Positions 6,410 through 6,420 of a stretch of DNA of 6,420 bases are shown piece after piece; the first letter of the stretch is position 1; every line of letters begins with the position of its first letter. A program made the translations under genes and the position numbers. Below the pieces are notes generated by a model that was not told the DNA's origin, made no database searches, and worked only from the letters and a program-made list of their open reading frames with translations. Source of the stretch: an uncultured Cloacibacillus sp. (GTDB lineage Bacteria; Synergistota; Synergistia; Synergistales; Synergistaceae); NCBI GenBank assembly GCA_900544635.1, contig UQVV01000106.1, forward strand, positions 1 to 6,420, read 5' to 3'.

Positions 6410-6420
6410 ATCAGCGCCGC

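Overview
The window is a compact, G+C-rich bacterial segment read entirely from the minus strand. It holds four tightly overlapping genes, one 282-bp intergenic regulatory region, and the first 293 codons of a fifth gene that runs off the left edge. The gene types suit an anaerobic, amino-acid- or organic-acid-using bacterium: an SLC5-type symporter, sigma-54 machinery, and an NRAMP-like carrier of the kind found near 5-oxoproline genes. I lean towards Synergistota or a relative, as a weak guess from protein flavour only.

In transcription order (right to left), the layout is as follows. 6409-5009 is a sodium:solute symporter (SSS/SLC5). 5016-3712 is a two-TM HAMP sensor histidine kinase of the NtrB type. 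3715-2366 is an NtrC-family response regulator (REC, sigma-54 AAA+, Fis-type HTH). 2373-1162 is a divergent RpoN (sigma-54). Successive genes overlap by 8, 4 and 8 bp, so this looks like one translationally coupled operon. After it come 1161-880 (non-coding) and then, from 879 to beyond the left edge, an NRAMP-related transporter.

The main finding is that the window looks like a self-contained sigma-54 circuit. A transporter, a sensor kinase, an enhancer-binding activator and an unusual sigma-54 are made together. The only intergenic region carries a good -24/-12 element (GG at 942-941, GC at 930-929) placed to drive the NRAMP-like gene. About 110-130 bp further upstream is a cluster of two near-identical palindromes (GTGCG-N4-CGCAC) plus extra half-sites, where an activator's enhancer would be expected. 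Phased A-tracts lie between them. I infer that the activator binds the palindromes and switches on the NRAMP-like transporter.

The sigma factor is odd. It lacks a recognisable Gln-rich Region I, which normally receives the activator's GAFTGA loop, and its RpoN box is eroded (PERTVAYHSA against ARRTVAKYRE). The activator has GAYTGA and a Cys where Sensor I usually has Asn. This may be a dedicated, co-evolved sigma-54/activator pair. The symporter-kinase-activator order also resembles CbrA/CbrB, in which the symporter and kinase are fused into one protein; here they are separate.
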